Shown here piece by piece: positions 11,928-21,073 of a stretch of 64,000 bases of DNA. The translations under genes were made by a program, and so were the position numbers. The number at the start of each line of letters is the position of its first letter. Position 1 is the stretch's first letter. The DNA comes from Cohnella ginsengisoli (GTDB lineage: Bacteria > Bacillota > Bacilli > Paenibacillales > Paenibacillaceae). The stretch covers positions 186,001-250,000 of the forward strand of contig NZ_JAPDHZ010000003.1 of assembly GCF_029525555.1 (NCBI RefSeq), written 5' to 3'. The notes beneath the pieces are model-generated. The model was not told where the DNA came from. It searched no databases and worked only from the letters and a program-made list of their open reading frames with translations.

Positions 11928-12390
11928 GCACGTTCCGGAAATTGCGCCGCCCCCACAAACCTACGGTTTCCTTCGTTTTTCACAGATGCTCCTGAAATGG
12001 TCACGCGTATTCGGACAACTAAGTAAACCCTTCAGGGAAGATCGCCCTGACGGTCCTTGCATCAAGCGCGTGCACGATCAGCGGGCAGCCCGCGAGCGCA
12101 TGAACGCACAACCAACCGCGCCAATGCCTCCGGAAGCGCCCGCCAGCGAGGTGCGATTGAGTGACGATGCCTGTGCGCGATCAGAATACGCGAAGGATTA
12201 GGATTTGTTAGCGTCCTTCTAACGCCTCAGCAAAATGGATGTTAATTTGCAGAAACTTCCTCTTCGGCTTGTCCAATCGGCTGAAAAGCCTGTGCGAATG
12301 TGATTTTTTTATCCCCCTCTCGCATTGCGCGACGATGCGAGAGGCGCCGATATGCCTCCATATTTAACCTTGAACAATGCAGGTCTGCGG

Positions 12391-12453
12391 GCTTGGCGGG
12401 CTTGGCGGGCTTGGCGGGCTTGGCGGGCTTGGCGGGCTTGACGGGCTTGACGA
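12391..12453. repeat. 9-bp tandem repeat, seven copies
   Basis: Seven consecutive copies of GCTTGGCGG; the last two carry a G-to-A change (GCTTGAC). On the minus strand an open frame would read a Pro-Ala-Lys repeat ending in Pro-Val-Lys, but it has no ribosome site and no other coding signs, so I treat it as a non-coding variable-number repeat. Confidence 0.9.
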
Positions 12454-12480
12454 CCTCACGCTCGCGGCCTATATGCAATA

Positions 12481-12670
12481 GCTGTTGAAACGCATTTATT
12501 TCCTTTAGTCACGACGTTATTAGCCCAAATAAGTGTTGAAGCGCAATTAAATTCCCACTTTCGAAAGCTATGGCCCGGTCTTGAACAAATTAAATGCGGT
12601 TGAACACTTATTTCCTCCCCAGCCCCGATCAGCGCGCCGATTAATTGCTTTTCAACACTTATCGCCCCGG
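12481..12670. repeat. Dispersed degenerate TGTTGAA / TTATTTCC repeats
   Basis: Similar segments recur at about 12482, 12532, 12600 and 12651, for example TGTTGAAACGCATTTATTTC, TGTTGAAGCGCAATTAAATT and GTTGAACACTTATTTCC. The spacing is about 50-68 bases. They may be old, eroded copies of one tandem unit. Purpose unknown. Confidence 0.4.
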
Positions 12671-12691
12671 CTCCCGGCTCCCGGCTCCCGG
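12668..12691. repeat. 7-bp tandem repeat (GGCTCCC)
   Basis: Three clear consecutive copies of GGCTCCC with flanking partial copies, just upstream of the 51-bp array. No gene is associated. Confidence 0.7.
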
Positions 12692-12759
12692 ATTATCCGT
12701 GTCCAGATCGAGCACAATTGCGCTTGATCTCCTCCTGGTACATCCTATTAAAAAATCTA

Positions 12760-12945
12760 GTTTGTTCCTAACCGAGACTTCAACGACCGCGCGATGGCGC
12801 AAGAGGGTCAGTTTGTTCCTAAACAGAACTTCGACGACCCCGCGATGGCGCAGGATGGCTAGTTTGTTTTTAACCGAGACTTTTGCGGCGGGGCGACAGT
12901 GCGAGCGTATTCGTTCGTTTCTACCCGAGAATCCTTCGGCAAACG
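12760..12945. repeat. 51-bp imperfect tandem repeat, four copies
   Basis: Units start at 12760, 12811, 12862 and 12913, exactly 51 bases apart. Each begins GTTTGTTCCTAACCGAGA or a close variant; the first two share GCGATGGCGCA in the second half, while the third and fourth are more eroded. Because 51 is a multiple of three, one minus-strand frame stays open and reads a 17-residue repeat (FRNKLTLLRHRAVVEV), but no start with a ribosome site was found. The units are contiguous, without spacers, so this is not a CRISPR array. Confidence 0.85.
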
Positions 12946-13033
12946 CTCGGTGAAGCCGTCTCTTGGGCTGCTGCTGAAGCAAACTGAAATCGGGCAGCAT
13001 CCAACACCGATTTTTATACTTTCTGAAATGTCC

Positions 13034-13060
13034 AAAAAGAGCGGAATTCTCCGCTCTTTT
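13034..13060 (-). terminator. Terminator downstream of the MATE gene
   Basis: AAAAGAGCGGA and TCCGCTCTTTT form a perfect 11-bp stem around ATTC. On the minus strand the stem runs into TTTTTGG. It is about 200 bases past the MATE stop codon, with no gene between. Confidence 0.75.
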
Positions 13061-13261
13061 GGTGACCTCTCGAAGCGCCGTGCACCGTTCGTGCGCCCGG
13101 CCGGCTGTCCGGCGCGAAAAGGCGCTATGCTTGCCGCTTATGCTTGCCGCGAACGAAGCCTTATCCAGGCAGCGTCTCATTCGGCGCGGTTGAAACGATA
13201 TCCCCTTCGGTCCAGATTCGCGCTTCGCCATGCGCTCGGCGGCCAAGAAGCTGAATGCCGG

Positions 13262-14605
13262 TCAGCTCCGCATGCTCGTCCGCTCCCCGGTAGGCCTTCG
13301 TCCGAGCCAGCTCCGGGCGAAAAAGGCGCCGCGAACCGCCTCGTCCGCGATCGCCGCGAACAGGACGCCCCGCAGACCCCAGCCCACCGCCGAGCCGAGC
13401 GCATAGGCGCCGCCCGTCGAGATCAGCCACATGCCGACGACCGACAGCACGGCGACGGTGCGGGCGCCGCCTACGATGTTGAGCGCGTTGGACAGACAGA
13501 ACGCGCCGACCCGGAGCGGCTGCCACAGAATGCCGACCGACAGCAGCGGTATCGCCTGGGCGACGATCTGCGGCTCGCGGGTGAACAGGTGCATGATCGG
13601 CTCCGCGCCGACGCGGATGGCCGCGCTCGCGGCCAGCACGAGTCCGGTGCCGGCGACGATCGCGCGGAATGGCGCGCGGTATACCTGCTTTAGCCGGCCG
13701 GCGCCGTATCCCTGTCCGACCTGAATGCCGAGCGCGCTGCCGATCGCCGCCGCGATCATCCAGGGAAACTGCATGATCGTCTGTACGTACGTATAAGCGG
13801 CCAGCGACGCCTGGCCGTAAGAGGAGACGATCGAGAGCAGCACGATCTGGGAGAAGCCCCACGACGTCGCGGTGACCGAGACTGGCAGTCCGATGCCGAA
13901 TATATCCCGGAGCAGTCTCCTGTCCGTGCGCAGCCAGTCCCGCTTCGTCATCCGCGGGAAAAAAGACTGCCACAGCAGCCAGCAAGACAAAGCCAGCGCG
14001 ATCGACCGGCTCACGACCGTGGAGATCGCCGTTCCCTCGACGCCCAGCTCCGGGAACGGTCCGATGCCGAATATAAGCGTATAGTTCAGGCACAGATGCA
14101 CGACGTTCATGCCCAGCGTGATGATCATCGGGCCTTTTGTATTGCCGATATTGCGAATGAGCGTATTGACGACCAGATGAAGCGCGACGACGACGATTCC
14201 GCCGCCGACCGTCGACAAGTAGGTCACGCCATAATCGCCCACCTGACCGGGCACGCCCATAACATCCATGACCATGCCCGAAGCGAAGGCGAAGAACAGA
14301 CCTCCCGCCAATCCAAGCCCCAGATTGATCTTGAACGCGATCGCCGCGGTCTGGCGGGCTCTGTCCCAGTCGCCCGCCCCCCACATCCGCGCGATAATGG
14401 CGCCGGCGCCGGCATTGACGACGGTAAACAGCGTCATCGCCGTCTGGATCACCTGATTCGATACGCCGACGGCCGACACGGCATCGTCTCCGATGCGGCT
14501 GACCATCAGCGTGTCCACGGTTCCCATCAGGAATTGCAGCAGCAGCTCGATCCCGATCGGCCAGGACAGCTGCCATAGTCCGTTGTTGCTGAGGACGTTC
14601 GCCAT
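13262..14605 (-). CDS. MATE family efflux transporter
   Basis: 447 residues, largely hydrophobic with about twelve predicted membrane segments in two similar halves. The N-terminus (WPIGIELLLQFLMGTVDTLMVSRIG) and the ARMWGAGDWDRARQTAAIAF stretch are characteristic of MatE domains of the NorM/DinF group, cation-coupled exporters of drugs or metabolites. The ATG is preceded by AAGGAG at 10 bases. It lies 228 bases downstream of the GH35 gene on the same strand, with a strong hairpin between, so it may be expressed separately. Its cargo is unknown and nothing in the sequence ties it to sugar metabolism beyond position. Confidence 0.9.
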   Translation of the reverse strand: MANVLSNNGLWQLSWPIGIELLLQFLMGTVDTLMVSRIGDDAVSAVGVSNQVIQTAMTLFTVVNAGAGAIIARMWGAGDWDRARQTAAIAFKINLGLGLAGGLFFAFASGMVMDVMGVPGQVGDYGVTYLSTVGGGIVVVALHLVVNTLIRNIGNTKGPMIITLGMNVVHLCLNYTLIFGIGPFPELGVEGTAISTVVSRSIALALSCWLLWQSFFPRMTKRDWLRTDRRLLRDIFGIGLPVSVTATSWGFSQIVLLSIVSSYGQASLAAYTYVQTIMQFPWMIAAAIGSALGIQVGQGYGAGRLKQVYRAPFRAIVAGTGLVLAASAAIRVGAEPIMHLFTREPQIVAQAIPLLSVGILWQPLRVGAFCLSNALNIVGGARTVAVLSVVGMWLISTGGAYALGSAVGWGLRGVLFAAIADEAVRGAFFARSWLGRRPTGERTSMRS

Positions 14606-14635
14606 GGTACGGGCGCTCCTTCGTCGCGTAAGTAA

Positions 14636-14827
14636 TTACATCGCGTCCCCATAGCAGGACAGGCCGTCGGGCCAGCATGCCGACGACCTGTCTGTCATTC
14701 GCCTCTTTCCTTGCCGCAGCGGTCCGCCGCGGTTTTCCCGCCGGTCCCGATCTTCTGCGGCTTTTTGCCAAGCCTCGGTCAGCAGCCGTTCCCCGTCATT
14801 GAATGCTGCCTCAACGGCCGCCGTCAT
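14636..14827 (-). CDS. Possible small protein of 63 residues (doubtful)
   Basis: An open frame starts at an ATG six bases after the GH35 stop, with GGAG at 9 bases (GCGGAGCTGAGCGCAATG). The predicted product, MTAAVEAAFNDGERLLTEAW at its start, is hydrophilic and helix-prone, then becomes basic. It resembles nothing I recognise. It runs through the hairpin at 14658-14692, which argues against a functional gene. It could instead be read-through sequence of the GH35 tail. Confidence 0.2.
   Translation of the reverse strand: MTAAVEAAFNDGERLLTEAWQKAAEDRDRRENRGGPLRQGKRRMTDRSSACWPDGLSCYGDAM
14658..14692 (-). terminator. Strong hairpin between the GH35 and MATE genes
   Basis: GACAGG plus CGTCGG pair with CCGACG plus CCTGTC with one internal mismatch. 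No T-tract follows on the minus strand, so it may act as an attenuator or 3'-end stabiliser rather than a full terminator. Confidence 0.5.
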
Positions 14828-14832
14828 TGCGC

Positions 14833-17194
14833 TCAGCTCCGCTTCAGCACGAGCTCGCATACGGGGACCGCGGAGATTCCCTTCAGCTCGGCGATCATCT
14901 CCTCCGCATTCTCGCTCCAGCCCGCCATCGTCGTATTGCTGTTCACGGTGCCGCCTTTGCGGATCGGCGAGATGTACAGATACATGCCGTCCTTCGCGAG
15001 CCGCTCCTCGAATCGCTTCAAGCCAAGCTCCCAGGTGTTTCCGTCGCTGAAGTTGTCGCCGATCAGGTCGCCGTCGATGAACGCGTAGCCGATATCGCCT
15101 CTGTAATCGACGCGCAGCAGCGCTTCTTTGACGCCGTCCAGCGCATCCGCGGCGAACGAGAGAATGGCCCTGTCGTCCTTCGCCCGCTCCAGCGCGAACT
15201 TGATCTCGCGGCGCGGCAGGCGGAAGCGATAGGCGGTGAACAGCCCCTCTTCGGTGCGCGACAGCAGCTCGCCGCCCGCGATGTCGCCCAGTCCGTCGAA
15301 GTCCGGGAATACGCGCAGCGTCACTTCCTCGGCGTCCGTCGCCTCCAGCTTCACCTCGTCGCCGGATACGAGCAGGTTCGCGTCCGTCAGCACCGCGCGC
15401 TCGCGTCCCCAGACGTTCGCCTGCCAGAAGCACAGGCTCTCCTCGTCCGTGAACGTCACCACGTGAACGCCAGCGCCGCCGTTCGACGTAAGGCGGATCG
15501 CCTCGCCTGCGCCGGCTGCCGGAGCGACGATCGTCAGGCCGCCAGCTTCGCGCACGAACGCCGACCCGGCGTCGATGCCGCCAAGCGTCGCCGTCTCGAA
15601 CGCGTATTCTGCCGGCATCCCCTTGGGCGAGACGAAGAAGTAGTACGCCTCTTCGCCCGCGTCCAGACGGGTGATCGGCTGCGCCATCGCATATTTGAGA
15701 TTGATGCCGGCCAGATCGAAGTTGTACGGCAGCATGGCATAGCCGTCCTTGCCCAGCTCGAGCGCCCCCCTCGGCCGGGAAGCGGATTTCTTCTGTCGCC
15801 GTCTGCACCGTCACGCCGCCGGGCACGTGCAGATCGTGCGTCTTAGCATGATCCTGATAATTGTTCAGGAACAGCAGCCCCGTACCCTCCGCCGCCCGCA
15901 CCGCGTAGCGCAGCGTATCGACGTCGGTCGGCTCCATTTGCGACGTGTCGCCAGGCAGAATCGTCTTCGTGCGGCACAGCCATTCCTCGAACGTCACATA
16001 GAAATAGTGCTGCAGGCGGGTCCGATGGTACGATTCCCGCACCTGGCCGAATTCGCCGATGCAGGCATTGAAGTCGTAAGAGATTTTCGGCGTCGCCAGA
16101 TCGTTGAGGAACACGTCGCGCTTGCCGTTCGGATTGGAGCCGCCGTGGTACATGTAGTAGCCGATCAGATTGCAGCCCTCGGCCACCTTGATGCCTGTCA
16201 TCGCAGGCACGCTGATATAAGGGAAGTCGAAGCGGTACTTGTAGAAAGGCGTCATGCCGCCGCCCATCTCGCAGCAGGCGTAAGGGTGGTCTTCGGGCGT
16301 GTACAGCGGTTCGAAGTTGTAGCTTTTCGGAATGTCGTTGTTATGCTTGTCGCGGAAAATGTATTCGGGCGTGGCCGGGTGCTCTTTCATCTCGCCGAAG
16401 CGGTCTTCCTCGTAGTAGATCCATGGCCAGTGGGAATATCCGCCCCAGAGCGGCAGCATCTCGTCGGCCGGCGCCGATGCGCCGCCCCAGGCCGTGCAGG
16501 TGTAGATCGGCGTGTTGATGCCCGCTTCGATCGCCATCTTCTTCAGCGTGAGCATATGCGCTTCGCCGTCCTCGCCCCGGGTCAGCCACTGATTGCTGAT
16601 GCCCGTCGTCAGCGCCCACTGGGCGGCCGAGTGGTTATGCTCGTTCTCGATCTGCGTGCCGATGATCGGTCCGCCCTGCTTGTACAGCAAGCCCTGCACC
16701 TGCGCGCTGATCTGCTCGTACAGCGGCTTGACGTACGCGAGATAGCGCGGGTCGTTGGACCGCACCTCGAACGGACGGCCGAACAGCCAGTCCGGCATGC
16801 CGCCGTTGCGCATCTCGCCGTGGTCGAACGGTCCGATCCGAATGATGACGTACAGATCGTGCTTGCCGCACAGCTCGATGAACCTGCGCAGGTCGCGGCG
16901 GCCGCTCCAGTCGAATTCGCCGCGAATTTCCTCGTGGACGTTCCAGAAAATATAAGTGGCGACGATGTTGATACCGCCCATCTTCATCTTCACGATCTCG
17001 TCTTCCCAGAAACGCTCGTCGTAGCGCGAATAGTGGAATTCGCCGCAAATGCCGAAAAACGGCTTGCCGTTTTTCTCCATATAATAATTGCTCAGCCCCA
17101 GACGTTCGCCCGACGGATGGCTGCCGCCCATGCGGCTTGCGCCGGAGCGGATCTTCTTGCGATCCTGGCTGGCGTCGATACGGTATTCGTTCAA
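14833..17194 (-). CDS. GH35 family beta-galactosidase (frameshifted in this sequence)
   Basis: 786 residues once one base is removed from the C6 run at 15765-15770, joining FPAEG to ALELGKDGYAMLPYNFDLA. The N-terminal TIM barrel shows GKPFFGICGEFHYSRYDERF and the GH35 signature GGPIIGTQIENEH, with the catalytic acid among E183/E185. The second half holds the beta domains (HVPGGVTVQTATEEIRFP and onward). No signal peptide, hence probably cytoplasmic, releasing terminal galactose from imported oligosaccharides. The start is a TTG with GGGAGGA seven bases upstream. A terminator hairpin separates it from the lipoprotein gene of the first ABC unit, so it may be partly read through from that operon. 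The frame break is in the linker after the barrel and is probably a sequence error. Confidence 0.87.
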
Positions 17195-17259
17195 GATCGT
17201 ATCCTCCCTGTGCTTCTAATGAACCGTGCTCGGATGGCCTGTCAGGTCTCAACAGGAAA

Positions 17260-17287
17260 GGCGGCGCGGTTTTGCATCCGCGCCGCC
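17260..17287 (-). terminator. Hairpin after the first lipoprotein gene
   Basis: GGCGGCGCGG (17260-17269) pairs perfectly with CCGCGCCGCC (17278-17287); on the minus strand TTTCCTG follows. It lies between the substrate-binding protein stop (17304) and the GH35 start. Confidence 0.75.
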
Positions 17288-17303
17288 CCCTTTGCTTTTA
17301 AAC

Positions 17304-18917
17304 TTATTTGCCCTTGCTCGCCAGGTAAGCGGCGGCTTGCGCTTCGACTTCCGTCTTGACCTTGTCGATGCCGGCTGACTTCAGCTTCTCGTCGAGCGTC
17401 GCGAACGCGCTGTCCACGTCCTTGATCGCGCCGATGAAGATCGGGCTGGCATACTGCGACGAGACGTTTTTCATATTTGCGATCTGCGTCTTTACTTTGT
17501 CGGAGTTGAACGTGAAGCCGTTGTAAGGGAAGTCCGTCAGGAAGCTTGCGACTTCATCGTGGTGCTTCGTGTATTCTGCCGTCCAGTCGGCCATCGGCTT
17601 GAAGAAGTCTTTATCGATGAACCAGAAGCCCGACGCATCCGGCGGATACGTGTTGTTTTCAGAGGTGACGCCCTCCGGCAGGCCGATCGTACCTTCGGCC
17701 GTTACGGCATAGTTTTTGCCTTCGATGCCGAAGTAAGCCGTTGTAGCATAGGATTCGTCCTCCATGAGCAGGTCAAGCATCTGCATGACGCGGTCCGCAT
17801 TTTTGGAGTTGGCTGCGATCGCGACGCCGTTGTTCGTCCAGGTGTTTTGCGGCGCCTTGCCGTCTTGCGTCAGCGACGGGATGATGTAGGTGTCGATTCC
17901 CTTCGCCTTGCACTGGGACATGACGGTCGCTACGTCGTACGAGTTGCCCAACGCGACGCCAGACTTGCCTTCACAGAAGTTGTCCTTGGAGCGCGTTTTG
18001 TTGGAATAAGGGTTTTTGTTGACGTAGCCCTTCGCATACCAGTCCTTCATGATGCCGGCCGCATACTTCTGGGCGCTCAGCATCGGCTCTTCAAGCATGC
18101 TCATGATCTTGCCGGTCGGATCGGAAAAGTCGTAGGCGACGCCCTCGGTCATCGGATCGCCGGAGTCGATCGGCGCGCCCTGGAAACCGATCTTGTCGCG
18201 CAGCAGGTACTGGTACGGCGTCGGCAGATCGAACTGGCTGTCCAGGTTCAGCGGGATCATATCCGGATAGTCTTTCTTGATCTCGGCGAAGTACGGCTCA
18301 AGCTCCGAGAATTTCTTGACTTCGGCCAGGCCGGCCTTCTCCATGATATCCTTGCGGATGACGGCTACGCTGACCTTGCGGTCCGGCGTCGTCGTCGGAA
18401 TCATGTACAGCTTGCCGTTCACGGTAGCGGCCGTGAACGCGGCCTGGTTTTGCTTCGCCATATACTTCGGCATCAGCTGCTTCATCTTCTCGAGATCGAG
18501 AGACATGAAGGCGCCCTTGTTCGCTTCGGAGGTGTAGAAGTTCCAGTCTGCGGCGAAGATGAAGTCAACGTCTTCGCCCGAAGCGAGCACGAGCGGATAC
18601 TTGGAAGCGACATCGCCCCAGCCGATATAGTTCAGTTCAATCGTAGCGTTGATATCTTTCTTGAACTTCTCGTTAAGCGCTGCCAGCACTTCAGGCATGC
18701 CCTTCGGCGCTTCGCCGAGCAGGTAGCCCACGAGCTTTACTTCTTTGCTGTTGTCCGGCTTGGACGCGTCCGGGGACGCCGCTCCCGAAGCCGATGCGGA
18801 AACGCTTGCATTAGGCGAATCGCTAGGCGCGCTGTTGTTGTTATTGTTGCCGCACGCCGAGATGACGAGCACGAAGGAAAGAAGCAGCGTGAACAACAGG
18901 ATGGAACTCTTTTTCAA
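17304..18917 (-). CDS. Sugar ABC transporter substrate-binding lipoprotein (unit 1)
   Basis: 537 residues. The N-terminus MKKSSILLFTLLLSFVLVIS ends in a lipobox with C22 (VISAC), followed by an Asn/Ser/Ala-rich linker, so it is a lipid-anchored extracellular binding protein. The mature part has the LplA-like fold signature (ELNYIGWGDVASKYPLVLAS, MSLDLEKMKQLMPKYM) found with LplB/YtcP permeases, usually for oligosaccharides from plant polymers. The start is a TTG with GAGGAGGG upstream. Gene order permease-permease-binding protein, directly after a kinase/regulator pair, marks a complete CUT1-type import unit; the ATPase is missing, as usual for this group, which shares an MsmX-like ATPase encoded elsewhere. 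Ligand unknown; GH35 next door suggests a galactose-containing oligosaccharide. Confidence 0.9.
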   Translation of the reverse strand: MKKSSILLFTLLLSFVLVISACGNNNNNSAPSDSPNASVSASASGAASPDASKPDNSKEVKLVGYLLGEAPKGMPEVLAALNEKFKKDINATIELNYIGWGDVASKYPLVLASGEDVDFIFAADWNFYTSEANKGAFMSLDLEKMKQLMPKYMAKQNQAAFTAATVNGKLYMIPTTTPDRKVSVAVIRKDIMEKAGLAEVKKFSELEPYFAEIKKDYPDMIPLNLDSQFDLPTPYQYLLRDKIGFQGAPIDSGDPMTEGVAYDFSDPTGKIMSMLEEPMLSAQKYAAGIMKDWYAKGYVNKNPYSNKTRSKDNFCEGKSGVALGNSYDVATVMSQCKAKGIDTYIIPSLTQDGKAPQNTWTNNGVAIAANSKNADRVMQMLDLLMEDESYATTAYFGIEGKNYAVTAEGTIGLPEGVTSENNTYPPDASGFWFIDKDFFKPMADWTAEYTKHHDEVASFLTDFPYNGFTFNSDKVKTQIANMKNVSSQYASPIFIGAIKDVDSAFATLDEKLKSAGIDKVKTEVEAQAAAYLASKGK

Positions 18918-19045
18918 CGTAAACCCTCCTCTTTATTGAAAAGCCCTTATATAAATCCGCAATCGGATCTATAACGAATGGATGGGGATGGTGATCGCCT
19001 GCCGGAATCCTCTCAGGATTGCGGCAGGCGCGCATCCCTCTCCGG

Positions 19046-19942
19046 TCAGCCCTTGACCGCACCGATCGTAATGCCGCTGACGAAGTACTTTTGGACAAAC
19101 GGGAAGACCAGGACGATCGGACCGGTTGCGATGACTGTCATCGCCAGCTTGAACGTTTCCTTCGGCTGATCCGCCGACTGGATATGCTGCGCCATCGCGC
19201 CTGACATATTGATCGAGGACAGCATCTTGTAGAGCAGGTACTGAAGCGTAACCAGATACTCCTTGTTGGTGAACATCATGGCCGTCCACCAGTCGTTCCA
19301 GTAGGCCAGCGCCGTGAACACGCCGATCGAGGCCAGCGCGGGCTTGGACAGCGGCAGCACCATCTGCAGGAAGATGCGCATGTCGCCGGCGCCGTCGATC
19401 TTGGCGGATTCGATCAAGGGCTCGGGCACCGAGCCGCGGATGAACGCCCGCAGGATCAGAATGTACATGACGTTGAACATCGGTGTCAGGATCAGCACGA
19501 GGTACGTATTTTGCATGTGCAGGTTTTTGCTGATCCAGATGTAGAACGGCGCGAGGCCGCCGCTGAACAGCGTCGTGAAAAACAGGAAGAACGACAGCCC
19601 ATTGCGGTACTTGACTTCCTTGCGGCAGAGCACGAATGCGGCCATCGTCGAGATGAACAGCGAGACGGCAGTTCCGATTCCGGTGACGATGATCGACACC
19701 TTGTAGCCGGACAGCACATCCCCCGGATAGCGGAAGATGAAGCGGTAAGCGTCCAGCGACAGCTCCCTCGGCCAGAACCAGAAGCCGTCGCGGAGCACCG
19801 AGCTCTCGGAGGAGAAGGAGCCCGCGACGAGTACGATAAAAGGGATCAGGCAGACGGCGGCGATCACACCGACCAGCGTATAGGAGATTACGGCAAATCC
19901 GGGAGAAGCGTTCAGCTTGCCTTTGACGGACGTATCTTTCAT
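19046..19942 (-). CDS. Sugar ABC transporter permease, YtcP/LplC type (unit 1)
   Basis: 298 residues with six predicted membrane segments. The cytoplasmic EAA-like loop reads PLIESAKIDGAGDMRIFLQM, the contact site for the ATPase. The C-terminus FVQKYFVSGITIGAVKG is typical of the second permease of LplB/YtcP pairs. The ATG has GAGGTGAT upstream and lies 30 bases after its partner permease. It ends 128 bases before the lipoprotein gene it works with. Confidence 0.92.
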   Translation of the reverse strand: MKDTSVKGKLNASPGFAVISYTLVGVIAAVCLIPFIVLVAGSFSSESSVLRDGFWFWPRELSLDAYRFIFRYPGDVLSGYKVSIIVTGIGTAVSLFISTMAAFVLCRKEVKYRNGLSFFLFFTTLFSGGLAPFYIWISKNLHMQNTYLVLILTPMFNVMYILILRAFIRGSVPEPLIESAKIDGAGDMRIFLQMVLPLSKPALASIGVFTALAYWNDWWTAMMFTNKEYLVTLQYLLYKMLSSINMSGAMAQHIQSADQPKETFKLAMTVIATGPIVLVFPFVQKYFVSGITIGAVKG

Positions 19943-19972
19943 AGGTTATCACCTCGGTTTCTTGCTTGGAGT

Positions 19973-20956
19973 TTAGAACAGCGCCTGATCCTTGTCGTAG
20001 CGGCGTACGAGCCAGTTGGCGGCCAGAATGATGATCAGCGTCAGCACGGATTGATAGAAGCCGACGGACGAGGCCATGCCGAAGTCCGCGGTGCCGACGA
20101 GCGAGCGGAAGGCGAGCGTATCGATAATATCCGTCGCGTCCATCAGCGTGCCGTTGTTGCCGATCAGTTGGTAGAACATGTCGAACTCGCCGCGCATGAT
20201 CCGGCCGAGTCCGAGCAGAATGAGGATGATCATCGTCGGCTTGAGCAGTGGCAGCGTGATCTTCGTAATCTTCTGGAAGCGCGTCGCGCCGTCGATGGTC
20301 GCGGCCTCGTACACCTCCTGATCGATGCCGACGATCGCAGCCAGGTACAGCACGCTGCCGTAGCCGACCCATTTCCACACATAGAGGAAAGGAAGCAGGA
20401 AATACCAGTAAGAGGTGTTGGAGTAAATATCGATCGGAGCAAGGCTGAACTGGGCCAGCAGCTTGTTCGCGATCCCGTATTCATAATTCAGGAAATTGTA
20501 GACGAATGCCGATACGGTCACCCAGGAGATAAAGTAAGGGAGGAACATCATCGTCTGCGCTATTTTCTTAAACCACTTTTTCGTGATCTCGGAGATGAAG
20601 ACGGCGGCCATGATGGAAAAAACCGTGTAGCAGGTCAGGAAGATGACATTATACACGACCGTATTTCTCGTCACCAGCCAGGCCTTGCCCGAATCGAAGA
20701 AGTAGCTGAAGTTGTCCCATCCGTTCCAGGGACTGCCGAAGATGCCTTCGCGGTAGTTGAATTCCTTGAACGCCATCACGATCCCCGCCATCGGCACATA
20801 GGCGAAGAAAATAAAGTATATGGCAATGGGAAGGAACATCGCGTACAGCACCCAATGCGCTTTGATCTCGCTCATAAAGCCTCTTTTGCGGAGCTGCTTT
20901 GCCTTTAATCCTGCGGCAGCTGCCGCGTTCCGTCGGGTCTCGGCGTTGACCGACAT
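19973..20956 (-). CDS. Sugar ABC transporter permease, LplB type (unit 1)
   Basis: 327 residues. A polar N-terminal tail is followed by six predicted membrane segments; the EAA loop is YEAATIDGATRFQKITKITL, and the C-terminus NWLVRRYDKDQALF is characteristic of the LplB partner. It forms the channel with the YtcP-type permease downstream and receives sugar from the lipoprotein at 17304-18917. It starts 117 bases after the kinase gene; that gap contains a TACAAT sequence that could be a -10 element, so transcription may start here under control of the upstream regulator. Confidence 0.92.
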   Translation of the reverse strand: MSVNAETRRNAAAAAGLKAKQLRKRGFMSEIKAHWVLYAMFLPIAIYFIFFAYVPMAGIVMAFKEFNYREGIFGSPWNGWDNFSYFFDSGKAWLVTRNTVVYNVIFLTCYTVFSIMAAVFISEITKKWFKKIAQTMMFLPYFISWVTVSAFVYNFLNYEYGIANKLLAQFSLAPIDIYSNTSYWYFLLPFLYVWKWVGYGSVLYLAAIVGIDQEVYEAATIDGATRFQKITKITLPLLKPTMIILILLGLGRIMRGEFDMFYQLIGNNGTLMDATDIIDTLAFRSLVGTADFGMASSVGFYQSVLTLIIILAANWLVRRYDKDQALF

Positions 20957-21073
20957 ATCATCACCATCCTGCTGCGTTGTTAGCCCCTTGCGCGTTGCGG
21001 ACTTCTATATTCGTATTGTAGGGCTTCCGCAGCAGAATCCATATCGGTTAAAGTTACGATCTCCTTTGATAGT

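Larger units (their letters stand above)
11928..13033. other. Gene-free, repeat-rich stretch
   Basis: No convincing gene is seen between the GH53 promoter and the terminator of the MATE gene. Short open frames here lack ribosome sites and consist mostly of repeat translations. The stretch contains a 9-bp tandem array, a 7-bp array, dispersed TGTTGAA-type repeats and a 51-bp tandem array, listed separately. Confidence 0.6.

Noticed and set aside
12760..12945. CRISPR array
   Set aside because: The 51-bp units are contiguous with no unique spacers, and no cas genes are nearby.
12659..13246. A 195-codon minus-strand frame across the 51-bp repeats
   Set aside because: It starts without a ribosome site, passes through the MATE terminator hairpin and has no protein-like composition outside the repeat.
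13161..14771. A 536-codon minus-strand frame overlapping the MATE gene
   Set aside because: It is an off-frame shadow: Arg-rich, no membrane pattern, while the overlapping 447-residue frame is an obvious MATE transporter.
18969..20378. A 469-codon minus-strand frame across the two unit 1 permeases
   Set aside because: Off-frame shadow of the two permease genes, both of which have ribosome sites and EAA loops.
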